A program made the position numbers and the translations under genes. From Pelagibius sp050330205 (lineage in GTDB: Bacteria > Pseudomonadota > Alphaproteobacteria > Kiloniellales > Kiloniellaceae), in assembly GCA_050330205.1 (NCBI GenBank), contig JBHJOA010000024.1, forward strand, positions 49,853 to 113,852: a stretch of 64,000 bases of DNA, written 5' to 3'. The stretch's first letter is position 1; the number at the start of each line of letters is the position of its first letter. The notes beneath the pieces are model-generated. The model made no database searches, was not told the DNA's origin, and saw nothing but the letters and a program-made list of their open reading frames with translations. This document shows positions 45,848 through 54,303 of this stretch, piece by piece.

Positions 45848-46450
45848 CTACTTGGCGGGCAGGCGCCGTGGCTGGTGCTGCGGGCGATCCTGCTTCTGCT
45901 GGAAGATGTTGGTCGAGGTGAGCCTCGGCTTCACCGGCTCGGCGGGGGCCGGTCCGGCCGACAGCGGCAGCGGCTGCGGCGGCGCGACGCCGACCGCCGG
46001 CCGCTGGACGTAGTTGCTCTGGGCGGAGTTGTCGCGCTCGTTGGACTCGGCGACGACGCCGCCGGCGTCGGCCCGGGCGTGGAAGATGTAGGTACCCGCC
46101 GTCCAGGGGATGGCGCCCCAGAAGGCGATGTTGTGGTTGAAGCTCTGGCCCGGTTCCAGGGCCGGCACCTCGATGACCACGCGGTTCGGGTAGGCCGGGT
46201 TCACGTAGGCGGCCATGCCGGGCGCATCCGGGCAGCCGCCGTCGGCCTGGCCGGACTTGGTGCAGTTGATGGTCAGGTGGCTCGGGCCGGCGGCGGTGGC
46301 GCCGGTGTTCTGCACGCCGACGCTGCCGTTCATCGGCGTGTTCAGCAGCGGGACGAGGTTCGGCTGGGCGACGGCGGCGCCGGCGTTGAAAGTGAGCGCG
46401 GCAGCCATGCCGGCGGTGGCCAGGAGGCCGAGGGAGAGGCGATTTGCCAT
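45848..46450 (-). CDS. Secreted CARDB-domain-like protein
   Basis: This encodes 200 residues. The signal peptide ends near residue 28 (AAVAQPN). The mature part looks like a single CARDB/APHP-type immunoglobulin-like domain: PNLVPL opening, SVGVQNTGATAAGPSHLTINC, a Cys63/Cys73 pair, VIEVPALEPGQSFNHNIAF and the closing AGTYIFHARADAGGVVAESNERDN. The last 50 residues are Pro/Gln/Arg-rich and probably unstructured. Such domains mediate adhesion or binding. The gene precedes no obvious partner; ccrM lies upstream on the same strand with a 116-base gap. Confidence 0.78.
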   Translation of the reverse strand: MANRLSLGLLATAGMAAALTFNAGAAVAQPNLVPLLNTPMNGSVGVQNTGATAAGPSHLTINCTKSGQADGGCPDAPGMAAYVNPAYPNRVVIEVPALEPGQSFNHNIAFWGAIPWTAGTYIFHARADAGGVVAESNERDNSAQSNYVQRPAVGVAPPQPLPLSAGPAPAEPVKPRLTSTNIFQQKQDRPQHQPRRLPAK

Positions 46451-46566
46451 GACGGGGTCCTCACGGGGATAGGTTGTCTCTGCCCCATGGGTCGCGCCGC
46501 TCGGCGGAAAGGTTCAAAAGGATCCCGGCGGCGACCGTTCGCGCCGCCGCCCGCTCAATCCCGGGC

Positions 46567-47646
46567 TCAGTTCAACGTCTTGCCGAGATTGGCGCGCAGC
46601 TTCTGGCGCAGGACGTCGATGGAGACCGGCTTGCCGTCGGCCCGGACGTGCCAGAACGACCAGCCGTTGCACGACGGCGCGCCCTGCAGGTGGGCGCCGA
46701 CCTGGTGGATCGAGCCCTTGAAGTCGGCGGTGATGAGGGTGCCGTCGGCGCGCACCTTGGCGCGCCAGCGCTTGTCCGGCCCGTGCAGCACGGTGCCCGG
46801 TTCCAGCAGGCCGTGCTCGATGAGCCAGCCGAAGGGAATGCGCGGCTCCTGGCGCTTGGCCGGGGTGTCGATCATCTCCAGGTCGCTGACCGGCTGCACC
46901 TGGGCGATGCGCTGCTTGGCGATGGCGATGTAGTCGGGGTCGCGCTCGAGGCCGATGTAGTGGCGGCCGAGCTTCCTGGCCACGGCGCCGGTGGTGCCGG
47001 AGCCGAAGAAGGGATCGAGCACGATCTCGCCGGGCCTGGTGGCGGCCATGATGACGCGGTGGAGCAGGGCTTCGGGTTTCTGCGTCGGGTGCGCCTTCTC
47101 GCCCTCGGCATTCTTCAGGCGCTCGCCGCCGCTGCAGATGGGGATCAGCCAGTCGCTGCGCATCTGCAGATCGTCGTTGAGGCGCTTCATGGCGTCGTAG
47201 TTGAAGGTGTAGCGCGCGTCCTTGTCCTTGGCCGCCCAGATCATGGTCTCGTGGGCGTTGGTGAAGCGCCGGCCGCGGAAGTTCGGCATCGGGTTGGTCT
47301 TGCGCCACACCACGTCGTTGAGGATCCAGTATTCCAGATCCTGCAGCGCGGTGCCGACGCGGAAGATGTTGTGATAGCTGCCGATTACCCAGAGGGTGCC
47401 GTTGTCCTTCAGCACGCGGCGCGCGGCGCGCAGCCAGCGGCGGGTGAAGTCGTCGTAGGCGGCGAAGCTGTCGAACTGGTCCCAGGCGTCGTCGACGGCG
47501 TCGACCCGGGTGTTGTTGGGGCGCAGCAGTTCCCCTTCGAGCTGCAGATTGTAGGGCGGGTCCGCGAAGACCATGTCGACCGAGGCCTCCGGCATGGCCT
47601 CCATCAACGCGATGCAGTCGCCCTGCCTGACGACATCCTTCTGCAC
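46567..47646 (-). CDS. ccrM: CcrM-type DNA adenine methyltransferase (GANTC)
   Basis: This encodes 359 residues from GTG 47646, preferred because AGGGGG lies 8 bases upstream and because the length then equals Caulobacter CcrM; ATGs at 47676 and 47700 are alternatives. It methylates adenine in GANTC after replication and is essential for cell-cycle control in many alphaproteobacteria. The catalytic motif DPPYNLQL is at 29-36, the SAM-binding motif is DPFFGSGTTG near residue 225, and the order (catalytic motif first) marks the beta class. The C-terminal 90 residues form the RAMA-like DNA-recognition domain ending LRQKLRANLGKTLN. Five GANTC sites lie directly upstream. Confidence 0.95.
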   Translation of the reverse strand: MQKDVVRQGDCIALMEAMPEASVDMVFADPPYNLQLEGELLRPNNTRVDAVDDAWDQFDSFAAYDDFTRRWLRAARRVLKDNGTLWVIGSYHNIFRVGTALQDLEYWILNDVVWRKTNPMPNFRGRRFTNAHETMIWAAKDKDARYTFNYDAMKRLNDDLQMRSDWLIPICSGGERLKNAEGEKAHPTQKPEALLHRVIMAATRPGEIVLDPFFGSGTTGAVARKLGRHYIGLERDPDYIAIAKQRIAQVQPVSDLEMIDTPAKRQEPRIPFGWLIEHGLLEPGTVLHGPDKRWRAKVRADGTLITADFKGSIHQVGAHLQGAPSCNGWSFWHVRADGKPVSIDVLRQKLRANLGKTLN

Positions 47647-47704
47647 AGGCTCTTCCCCCTCTCGGCCCCGGCCCATTTTTGGTCCGGCGGCGCGCGCCAA
47701 CCCC

Positions 47705-47767
47705 GATTCGGCGCGAAGCGGGCATCCTGAGTCAAGCGGAGTCGCGCGTCAAGAGTCCAGGTGAGTC
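47705..47767. promoter_or_regulatory. Cluster of five GANTC methylation sites upstream of ccrM
   Basis: GATTC at 47705-47709 and GAGTC at 47729-47733, 47739-47743, 47753-47757 and 47763-47767. They fill the gap between the rnhB stop and the ccrM start. In Caulobacter the ccrM promoter contains GANTC sites whose methylation state affects transcription, so an autoregulatory role is inferred here. Confidence 0.7.
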
Positions 47768-48428
47768 AATCCTTTAGCGCCAGGGCTTCACGTACCGGAC
47801 GAAACGAGCGGCGGTGCAGCGGCGTCACCCCCAGCCGGGCGATGCCGGCGCGGTGCTCGGCGGTGCCGTAGCCCTGGTTGCGCTCCCAGCCGTAGCCGGG
47901 GAAGGCGAGGGCATGGCCGGCCATGGCGCGGTCGCGGGTCACCTTGGCGACCACCGAGGCGGCGGCGATGCTGAGCGAGAGGCCGTCGCCGCGCACCACG
48001 GCACGGCCCGGGCAGGCCAGCCCCGGCAGCCGGTTGCCGTCGACCAGGGCCGCCTCGGGCACCCGATCCGGCCGCGCGGCGGCGAGGGCCGCGGCGAGGG
48101 CCTCGGCGGCGCGCCGCATGGCGAGCAGCGAGGCTTGGAGGATGTTCAGGCGGTCGATCTCCTCGACCCCGGCCTCGCCGAGGCCGATGACGGCGCCTCC
48201 CGAGGCGGGGTCGCCGAGCGCCTCGAAAAGGGTGCGGCGCAGGGCGGGCGACAGCTTCTTGGAATCGTCCAGGCGGCGGGCCACCGCCGGGTCGAGGCGC
48301 TGCGGATCGAGCCACACGGCGGCGGCAACCACCGGCCCGGCCCAGGGGCCGCGCCCGGCCTCGTCGAGGCCGATGACCGTGCGGCCCCGGTCCTGCCCAA
48401 GTTCCCTCTCAAGCGTGAAGTCCGGCAC
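47766..48428 (-). CDS. rnhB: Ribonuclease HII
   Basis: This encodes 220 residues from GTG 48428, with GGGGGAAAG upstream. It cleaves RNA-DNA junctions and single ribonucleotides in DNA. The catalytic motif GLDEAGRGPWAGPVVAAAV and the DSKKLSP segment are intact, and AASVVAKVTRDRAM carries a later acidic residue. The gene immediately precedes ccrM on the same strand, an order conserved in many alphaproteobacteria. Its stop codon overlaps the last GANTC site. Confidence 0.95.
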   Translation of the reverse strand: MPDFTLERELGQDRGRTVIGLDEAGRGPWAGPVVAAAVWLDPQRLDPAVARRLDDSKKLSPALRRTLFEALGDPASGGAVIGLGEAGVEEIDRLNILQASLLAMRRAAEALAAALAAARPDRVPEAALVDGNRLPGLACPGRAVVRGDGLSLSIAAASVVAKVTRDRAMAGHALAFPGYGWERNQGYGTAEHRAGIARLGVTPLHRRSFRPVREALALKD

Positions 48429-48509
48429 CGGCTCGCTTTCCCCCGCGTTGTCCCGGGCACGACTTTCCCAGGCCGGGCGGCAAGCGGCAAGTCCCCGGGG
48501 CGGGGCTTC

Positions 48510-49643
48510 CTAGAGCAGCGAAAGCTGGCGGCCGTCGGGCGCCTTCGCCGCGGCCCGGGGCGGCTCGAACTGGGTGACGTCGAGCGGCGGGACGCCGCGG
48601 TTGAGGCCGAGGCGCCGCTCGGCCTGCTTGAAGCGGCTGGCGATGAGGTCGGCGTAGACGCCGCTGCCGCGCTGGCGCAGCCCGAACTGCGACTGGTAGA
48701 GGGCGCCCTCGCGGGTGTCGCGCACCAGCTTCAGCACCTTGGCCTTGCGGTCGGGGAAGTGGGCCTCGAGCCACTCGGTGAAGAGGTCCTTGATCTCCAG
48801 AGGCAGGCGCAGCAGCACGTAGCCGGCGTGGCGCGCCCCGGCACGCACCGCCGCGTCCAGCAGGGCCTCCAACTCGGCGTCGTTGATGGCGGGGATGACC
48901 GGCGCGGTCAGCACCCCGGTGGGCACCCCGGCGGCATTGAGGGTGCGGATCGCCTCCAGCCGGCGCTCCGGCGCCGCCGCGCGCGGCTCCATCGTCCGCG
49001 CCAGCCGGCGGTCGAGGGTGGTCAGCGAGATCATCACCCGCACCAGGTTCTCGCGTGCCATGGGCGCCAGGATGTCGAGATCGCGCAGCACGAGATTGGA
49101 CTTGGTGACGATGGTGAAGGGGTGGCGGGTCTCCTTCAGCACCTCGAGGATGCCGCGGGTGATCTTCAGGTGCCGCTCGACCGGCTGGTAGGGGTCGGTA
49201 TTGGTGCCCAGCGCGATCGGCGCCGGCTTGTAGGACTTGCGCGCCAGTTCCTTCCTCAGCAGTACGCCGGCCTCTGGCTTGGCGAGGATCTTGGTCTCGA
49301 AGTCGAGGCCCGGCGAATAGCCGAGCCAGGCATGGCTCGGCCGCGCGAAGCAGTAGACGCAGCCGTGCTCGCAGCCCCGGTAGGGGTTGATGGAGCGGTC
49401 GAAGGGGATATCCGGCGAGGAATTGCGGGCGATGATGCTGCGGGTCGCGTCCCAGGTCACCTCTGTCGGCGGGCCCTGCGGCGCGGCCGGTTCGCCGAAG
49501 CCGTTCGGACCGCCGTCGGTCCCGGCCTCGCCCCAGCCCCAACCATCGTCGGTGGCGACCCGGGTGAAGGGCTCGTAGCGCCCGCTGGCATTGCTGACGG
49601 CGCCACGGCCCTTCTTAGGTCGCTGGGGGATCAGATCAACCAT
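48510..49643 (-). CDS. Radical SAM protein (PA0069/SplB-like)
   Basis: This encodes 377 residues. The 4Fe-4S motif is CEHGCVYCFARPSHAW (CxxxCxxC), preceded by DRSINPYRGC, which identifies the PA0069-type branch near spore photoproduct lyase. Downstream segments NTDPYQPVERHLKITR and VMISLTTLDRRLARTMEPRAAAPERRLEAIRTL are standard. The reaction of this branch is not known. A basic N-terminal extension (RPKKGRGAVSNASGRYEPF) is typical. The gene is upstream of rnhB on the same strand by 81 bases. Confidence 0.9.
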   Translation of the reverse strand: MVDLIPQRPKKGRGAVSNASGRYEPFTRVATDDGWGWGEAGTDGGPNGFGEPAAPQGPPTEVTWDATRSIIARNSSPDIPFDRSINPYRGCEHGCVYCFARPSHAWLGYSPGLDFETKILAKPEAGVLLRKELARKSYKPAPIALGTNTDPYQPVERHLKITRGILEVLKETRHPFTIVTKSNLVLRDLDILAPMARENLVRVMISLTTLDRRLARTMEPRAAAPERRLEAIRTLNAAGVPTGVLTAPVIPAINDAELEALLDAAVRAGARHAGYVLLRLPLEIKDLFTEWLEAHFPDRKAKVLKLVRDTREGALYQSQFGLRQRGSGVYADLIASRFKQAERRLGLNRGVPPLDVTQFEPPRAAAKAPDGRQLSLL

Positions 49644-49753
49644 GGGAGAACGTTAGGCACAAATAATGAACATATCAAGAACAAAGAAGCCTTGACTCGA
49701 GGGATTCACTGGCGCGACTCGGGAGGCGCCCCCAGCCCGCCCGGCGCCGGATG

Positions 49754-49805
49754 GCGGGTGCTTCAGAGGGGCGCTTCAATGGGCCGCCTCAGCGGGCCGC
49801 CTCAG
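49754..49805. repeat. Four-copy 13-nt tandem array at the nitroreductase stop codon
   Basis: Units 49754-49766 (GCGGGTGCTTCAG), 49767-49779, 49780-49792 and 49793-49805 (CGGGCCGCCTCAG). On the minus strand each unit starts with CTGA or TTGA, so the stop TGA is present in every copy. The array extends directly beyond the end of the nitroreductase gene. Confidence 0.85.
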
Positions 49806-50497
49806 AGGAAGGTGGCGATCTCTTCCAGCGGCTTCTTCACCTTGGCGTGGCGGGGCACCGTGGCACCTGCCGCCGCGTGGCCGGCGACGAGGATCATGTA
49901 GGGCTTCTCGTTCTCCGGGCGGCCGCAGATCTCGTTGAGGAAGCGCATGGGGTTGGGCGTGTGGGTGAGGGTGGCGAGGCCGGCACTGTGCAGCGCGGTG
50001 ATCAGCATGCCGGTGGCGATGCCCACCGATTCGCCGATGTAGTAGTTCTTGCCGATCCGCCGGTCGGCGCCGACGCGGTAGCGCTCGGCGAAGACGACGA
50101 TCAGCCAGGGGGCGATCTCCAGGAAGGGCTTGTCGGGGTCGGTGCCCAGCGGCCCGAGGTCGCGCAGCCATTCTTCGCCCGCCTTGCCGGCATAGAAGGC
50201 CCGTTCTTCGGCCTCGGCCGCCTCGCGGATGCGCTGCTTCACGGCGGGATCGCCGACGGCGACGAAATGCCAGGGCTGGTGGTTGGCGCCGCTCGGCGCG
50301 GTGCCGGCCGCGCGCAGGCAGTCCTCGACGATCCCGCGCGGCACCGGCGTCGGCGCGAAGTCGCGCACCGTGTGGCGAGTCTTCATCCCGGCCAGGAAGT
50401 CGCGCGCCCGCTCAGCCATCTCGGCGTCGCCATAGCTCTGCCGGTCGGGCAATGGGATCGCCTCGTAACTCGGCGCGGCAAAGCCGGTGTCGTTCAT
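49802..50497 (-). CDS. Nitroreductase family flavoprotein
   Basis: This encodes 231 residues from ATG 50497, which has a strong GGAGGAGA site. It is an FMN-dependent oxidoreductase of the nitroreductase fold: RHTVRDFAPTPVPRGIVEDCLRAAGTAPSGANHQPWHFVAVGD forms the flavin-binding start, and ESVGIATGMLITALHSAGLATLTHTPNPM the second conserved region. The physiological substrate (quinone, nitro compound or other) cannot be read from sequence. The stop lies within a tandem array. It lies on the same strand as, and upstream of, the radical SAM gene, but 158 bases separate them. Confidence 0.9.
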   Translation of the reverse strand: MNDTGFAAPSYEAIPLPDRQSYGDAEMAERARDFLAGMKTRHTVRDFAPTPVPRGIVEDCLRAAGTAPSGANHQPWHFVAVGDPAVKQRIREAAEAEERAFYAGKAGEEWLRDLGPLGTDPDKPFLEIAPWLIVVFAERYRVGADRRIGKNYYIGESVGIATGMLITALHSAGLATLTHTPNPMRFLNEICGRPENEKPYMILVAGHAAAGATVPRHAKVKKPLEEIATFL

Positions 50498-50615
50498 CGC
50501 AGTCTCCTCCTGCGGCAGCGGTCCGAAACGACGGCGCCGCACCGCAGTAAAACGATTCGCCTTCGAAACTTCAAAGGGCAATGCGGCCGCGGCGATGAAC
50601 TTTTCGTGGAAGGGG

Positions 50616-51161
50616 TTAGCTCGCGGCCTTCAAGTGCTCTTTCAGGCGCGGCATCAGCTCGACGAGGTTGCAGGGGCGGTGGCGCGAGTCGAGCTGGAAC
50701 TTGAGGATATCCTCCCAGCCGTCCTTGCAGGCCGAGGGCGAGCCGGGCAGGGCGAAGAGGTAGGTGCCGTCGGCGACGCCGCCGATGGCGCGGCTCTGCA
50801 TGGTGGAGGTGCCGACCTTCTGGTAGCTCAGCATGCGGAACAGCTCGCCGAAGCCCTCGATTTCCTTCTCCATCACCTGGCGGAAGGCCTCCGGCGTGAC
50901 GTCGCGGCCGGTGACGCCGGTGCCGCCGGTGGTGACGATGCAGTCGACCTCGGGGTCGGCGACGTGCTTCCTGAGGGCGGCGACGATCCTGTCGCCGTCG
51001 TCGGTGACGATCTCGCGCCGGACGACGACGTGACCGTCGGCGGTGATCATCTCGACCAGCCGGTCGCCCGACTTGTCATCGGCCAGAGTCCGGGTGTCGG
51101 AGATGGTCAGGACAGCGATGTTGACGGGCAGGAAAGGCAGCTTTTCGTCAATTCGAGCCAT
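50616..51161 (-). CDS. moaB: Molybdenum cofactor biosynthesis protein MoaB
   Basis: This encodes 181 residues from ATG 51161. It belongs to the MoaB/MogA family that adenylates molybdopterin. The signature TTGGTGVTGRDVTPEAFRQVMEKEIEGFGELFRMLS and the FALPGSPSACKDGWEDIL loop are present. The start lies inside the 3' end of the lytic transglycosylase gene (14-base overlap), implying coupling. No other Moco genes are in the window. Confidence 0.94.
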   Translation of the reverse strand: MARIDEKLPFLPVNIAVLTISDTRTLADDKSGDRLVEMITADGHVVVRREIVTDDGDRIVAALRKHVADPEVDCIVTTGGTGVTGRDVTPEAFRQVMEKEIEGFGELFRMLSYQKVGTSTMQSRAIGGVADGTYLFALPGSPSACKDGWEDILKFQLDSRHRPCNLVELMPRLKEHLKAAS

Positions 51162-53121
51162 GGAGCGCGACCTCGGCACGGGTTCCGTCCAAGGCTTCGT
51201 AGCGCGGCCAGTCGCCGCCTGCAAGGTGTTCCAGCGACGGCGCCGGCTGACCGAGGCGCTGGCGGTAGATCCACAGGTTGGTCAGCACCCGCTCGATGAA
51301 GAGTCGTGTCTCCCGCGACGGCAGGGCCTCGATGAACAACAGCGGGTCGTCATCGGCCTGGGCGGCGCGCTCCCACTTGCCGAGGTTGCCCGGGCCGCCG
51401 TTGTAGGCGGTGGTCAGGCGAAAAAGGTCGCCCTGCACGCGCTCGTGCGCCAGCAGGTAGGCGATGTAGCGCTGGCCGAGTTCCAGGTTCAGGCTCGGCT
51501 CAAAGAGTTCCTGCTGGCCCTTGCCGTGATAGCGGCGGTTCCCGGCCATGTAGCTGGCGGTGCGCGGCATCAGCTGCATCAGGCCGCGGGCGCCCGCCGG
51601 GCTCATCGCCCGCGTGTTGAAGGCCGACTCCTGGCGCATCATGGCGTAGATCAGGGCGCGGTCGACGGAAAAGCCGCTCTGCGGCTGCCACGGCGGGATC
51701 GGGTAAAGCGCCGCGTCCACCACGCCGCCGAGCTCGCTGTTGTCGTTGCCGTTGAGGCCGATCAGCTGGCTGCCCATGCGGTAGGCCAGAGCCGGCATCC
51801 TGGCGTGCTGCGCCAGCGCCAGGAGAGCCTCACCCACCTCCGGGTCGCCCCATTCGCCGGCGCCGACCAGTTCGCTCTCGGCGCGCTCGCGGTCGCCGAT
51901 CTGCAGCAGGGCGAGCGCGCGGCCGCCCGCCGGGCTGGCGCCGAGACGCTGGACGGTCTGCGGTGCCAGGCGATGGGCGCCGAAGTCGAAGTCGAAAGGC
52001 ATGCCCAGCGCGCGGCGCGCCAGCAGGCCGTAGAAGGTGCGCGGGTGGGCGGCGGCGCGGCGCAGCAGCGGGCTGCTGCGGTCCGGGCGCTGCTGCTTCA
52101 GGTGTGCGCGCGCGGCCCAGTAGGCGCCGGCCGCGGCATTCCAGCCGCGCACGTTCTCGGCGGCGGCCAGGGTCTCGAAGTAGCGTGCCGCTTCGTCGAT
52201 GCGTCCGGTGCGCCACGACGAGAGCCCGGCGACCCAGTTGATCATCGGCGCGCGGTGGCCGGAGCGCTGGGCGGCGGCCGAGGCCAGCGCGTAGGCGCGT
52301 TCCGGATCGCCGTAGTAGAACCAGCCGCTGGCGACCAGGGCGCGCGCCTCGTCCAGTTCGACCGGGTCGAGCAGTTCCTGAACCGAGCGCTGCTCGAGGA
52401 GTTTCTCGGTCACCGTGAAGCGCTGGCGCATCACGTTGGTGCGCACCTGGCGCAGCACGCGCGAAACCTTGCTGCGCGTCGCCTTGCTGCGCTGGCGCGG
52501 CGAGACGTAGTCGTAGCTGCCCCGCTGGCCGGACCATGCGACGGTGCTGCCGGCTATCGCCGGTGGCTGCGGGCGGCGGTAGTTCGCCGGCCGGCGCTTG
52601 AGGGCGAGATTGTAGATGCGCTTGGCCTCGGGGTGGTCTGCGTAGTGATCCATCCACTCCTTCAGTTCGACGTACTTGGAGCGGTAGGCGGTCGGATGCA
52701 GATAGCGCTGGGACAGCACATGGCCCATCAGCCGCCGGTCGGCGAGCGCGGCGATCAGCCGGTCGGCTTCCGGCCAGCGGCCGGCTTCCTGTACCGCGAA
52801 GATGCGGCGGTAGAGTTCCGCGTCCTGCTGCGACAGCACGCCCGGCAGGCCGTCCGGGCCGGACAGCGGCATGTGGTGCTGGTCCGTCGGCAGGTTGCCC
52901 TGCAGCGTCGCGTCATTGGGCTGCAGGCCGTGGGGCTGCAGGTCTTGAGGTTGCAGGACTTCGGCGAGGGCGGTCGGGATCGGCGCGGCGGAGGTGCCCA
53001 GCAGCGTCGCCCCCAGACCGGCGGCGAGCGCAAAAAGGGTACGGCGCGCCTTCCGCCGAAGGCGTGCGGCCCGCTGCCGGGCGCAACTCCTGGATTGCAA
53101 GGCGACCCCCGTTCTTTTCAT
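51148..53121 (-). CDS. Soluble lytic murein transglycosylase (Slt-like)
   Basis: This encodes 657 residues with a long basic N-terminus and a signal-like hydrophobic stretch (TLFALAAGLGATLLGTSAAPIP). The middle is helical superhelix repeats (e.g. AALADRRLMGHVLSQRYLHP, VNWVAGLSSWRTGRIDEAARYFETLAAAENVRGWNAAAGAYWAARAHL), and the C-terminal catalytic domain has the active Glu in MMRQESAFNTRAMSPAGARGLMQLMP. It cleaves peptidoglycan to 1,6-anhydro products in the periplasm. A segment after the signal repeats LQPxx three times from a 15-base tandem duplication. It overlaps moaB. Confidence 0.93.
   Translation of the reverse strand: MKRTGVALQSRSCARQRAARLRRKARRTLFALAAGLGATLLGTSAAPIPTALAEVLQPQDLQPHGLQPNDATLQGNLPTDQHHMPLSGPDGLPGVLSQQDAELYRRIFAVQEAGRWPEADRLIAALADRRLMGHVLSQRYLHPTAYRSKYVELKEWMDHYADHPEAKRIYNLALKRRPANYRRPQPPAIAGSTVAWSGQRGSYDYVSPRQRSKATRSKVSRVLRQVRTNVMRQRFTVTEKLLEQRSVQELLDPVELDEARALVASGWFYYGDPERAYALASAAAQRSGHRAPMINWVAGLSSWRTGRIDEAARYFETLAAAENVRGWNAAAGAYWAARAHLKQQRPDRSSPLLRRAAAHPRTFYGLLARRALGMPFDFDFGAHRLAPQTVQRLGASPAGGRALALLQIGDRERAESELVGAGEWGDPEVGEALLALAQHARMPALAYRMGSQLIGLNGNDNSELGGVVDAALYPIPPWQPQSGFSVDRALIYAMMRQESAFNTRAMSPAGARGLMQLMPRTASYMAGNRRYHGKGQQELFEPSLNLELGQRYIAYLLAHERVQGDLFRLTTAYNGGPGNLGKWERAAQADDDPLLFIEALPSRETRLFIERVLTNLWIYRQRLGQPAPSLEHLAGGDWPRYEALDGTRAEVALHGSN
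52916..52960. repeat. 15-nt x3 tandem repeat inside the slt-like gene
   Basis: Units at 52916-52930, 52931-52945 and 52946-52960 share the GGCTGCAGG core and encode the LQPxx repeats just after the signal sequence. Confidence 0.75.
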
Positions 53122-53307
53122 CGACCCTATCCAAGTGTTCCGCGGGCTGCAACCGCCGCCCCGAATACGTCACGGCGCCGGAACAGCAGCCGGCGCCGCC
53201 GAAAGTCATGCCTCAGGTTGGCTCCCCCTAGGACACCACGGGTCGGGTTAAATCGACGTTAAGTGGGATATTTGAAAGGCACTTTCCCCTTGATTGCGGG
53301 GCACGCA

Positions 53308-53333
53308 GGCGCTCCGGCAAGGCCGGGGGCGCC
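53308..53333. terminator. Imperfect GC hairpin after the UDG gene
   Basis: GGCGC/GCGCC and CCGGC/GCCGG arms stack around a three-base loop with a small internal bulge, 15 bases beyond the UDG stop (minus strand). No T-run follows, so termination is only suggested. The rest of the 226-base gap 53122-53347 shows no gene. Confidence 0.35.
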
Positions 53334-53347
53334 GGACGCTTTGCCCG

Positions 53348-54265
53348 CTATCCGGCGGCGGCCGCGCTGCCTTTCCCGAGTCCCTCGCGCGCCATCGCTT
53401 CGGCGAAGGACAACAGGTCGCGCCAGGCCTCGCGCTTCTGCGCCGGCTGACGCAGCAGGTAGGCCGGATGCAGGGTCGGCAGCGCCGGAATGGGGTGCTC
53501 CAGGCGCGGATGGTGATAGTCGGCCCAGCGCCCGCGCAGTTTCAGGATCCCCTCGCTGCGGTGGAGCAGGGTCTTGGCCGACATGCCGCCGACCAGCAGC
53601 AGCAGCTTTGGCTGCAGGATCTCCACCTGGCGCTCCAGGAACGGCAGGCAGGCGGCGATCTCGCCGGGCGTCGGGTTGCGGTTCCCGGGCGGGCGCCAGT
53701 ACAGCAGGTTGGTGATATATACCCCGCTGCGGTCGAGACCGATGGCGGCCAGCATGCGGTCCAGCAACTGGCCGGCCGGCCCGACGAAGGGCTTGCCCTG
53801 GCGGTCCTCCTGAGCGCCCGGCGCCTCGCCGATGATCATGATCCTGGCCTCGGGGTTGCCGTCGAAGAGGCAGAGGTTGGTCGCCGTCGCCTTCAGGGGA
53901 CAGCCCTCGAAGACCTCCAGCGCCTGGCGGATTTCCTCGATGGTGGAGGCGCCGGCGGCGAGGCGCTGGGCGGAGGCCTGGGTCTCGCTGGCCGACGCCA
54001 GGGCCGGGGCCGGGTCGGGGGCCGGGGCGGGGGCAGGGCGCGCCGCGGGCGGCGGAGTGACGCCGGCCTTGGGCGCCGCTTCGCCGAGCCCGGGAGCCGG
54101 GCGCGGTGGCCGCGCGGGCGCCGCTGCTGCCGTGCTTTCCGCCGGCGCGGCCGTGCGGTCGAGCGGCCGCTCGCCGATGGCCTCGTCGGCGCCGGCCTCG
54201 ATCTGCCACGTCAGGGTGTCGAGCAGCGCGCGGTCGCTTGGCACGGGGGTCATGGACGCCAGCAT
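53348..54265 (-). CDS. Uracil-DNA glycosylase, family 4 type
   Basis: This encodes 305 residues from ATG 54265 (ATG 54253 is possible). The first 100 residues are a Pro/Ala-rich linker of low complexity. The catalytic domain starts at about 108 with EVFEGCPLKATATNLCLFDGNPEARIMIIGEAPGAQEDRQGKPFVGPAGQLLDRML and ends with LPTLHPAYLLRQP, motifs A and B of family 4 enzymes that remove uracil from DNA. Cluster cysteines include those in the GCPLK segment and beyond. The linker is unusually long. Confidence 0.9.
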   Translation of the reverse strand: MLASMTPVPSDRALLDTLTWQIEAGADEAIGERPLDRTAAPAESTAAAAPARPPRPAPGLGEAAPKAGVTPPPAARPAPAPAPDPAPALASASETQASAQRLAAGASTIEEIRQALEVFEGCPLKATATNLCLFDGNPEARIMIIGEAPGAQEDRQGKPFVGPAGQLLDRMLAAIGLDRSGVYITNLLYWRPPGNRNPTPGEIAACLPFLERQVEILQPKLLLLVGGMSAKTLLHRSEGILKLRGRWADYHHPRLEHPIPALPTLHPAYLLRQPAQKREAWRDLLSFAEAMAREGLGKGSAAAAG

Positions 54266-54303
54266 ATCACCGGCGCCCGGGGAACAGAAAGCGGGGAGGG
54301 CCG

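Noticed and set aside
49754..49805. Possible CRISPR-like array
   Set aside because: The units are contiguous 13-mers without spacers, and there are no cas genes.
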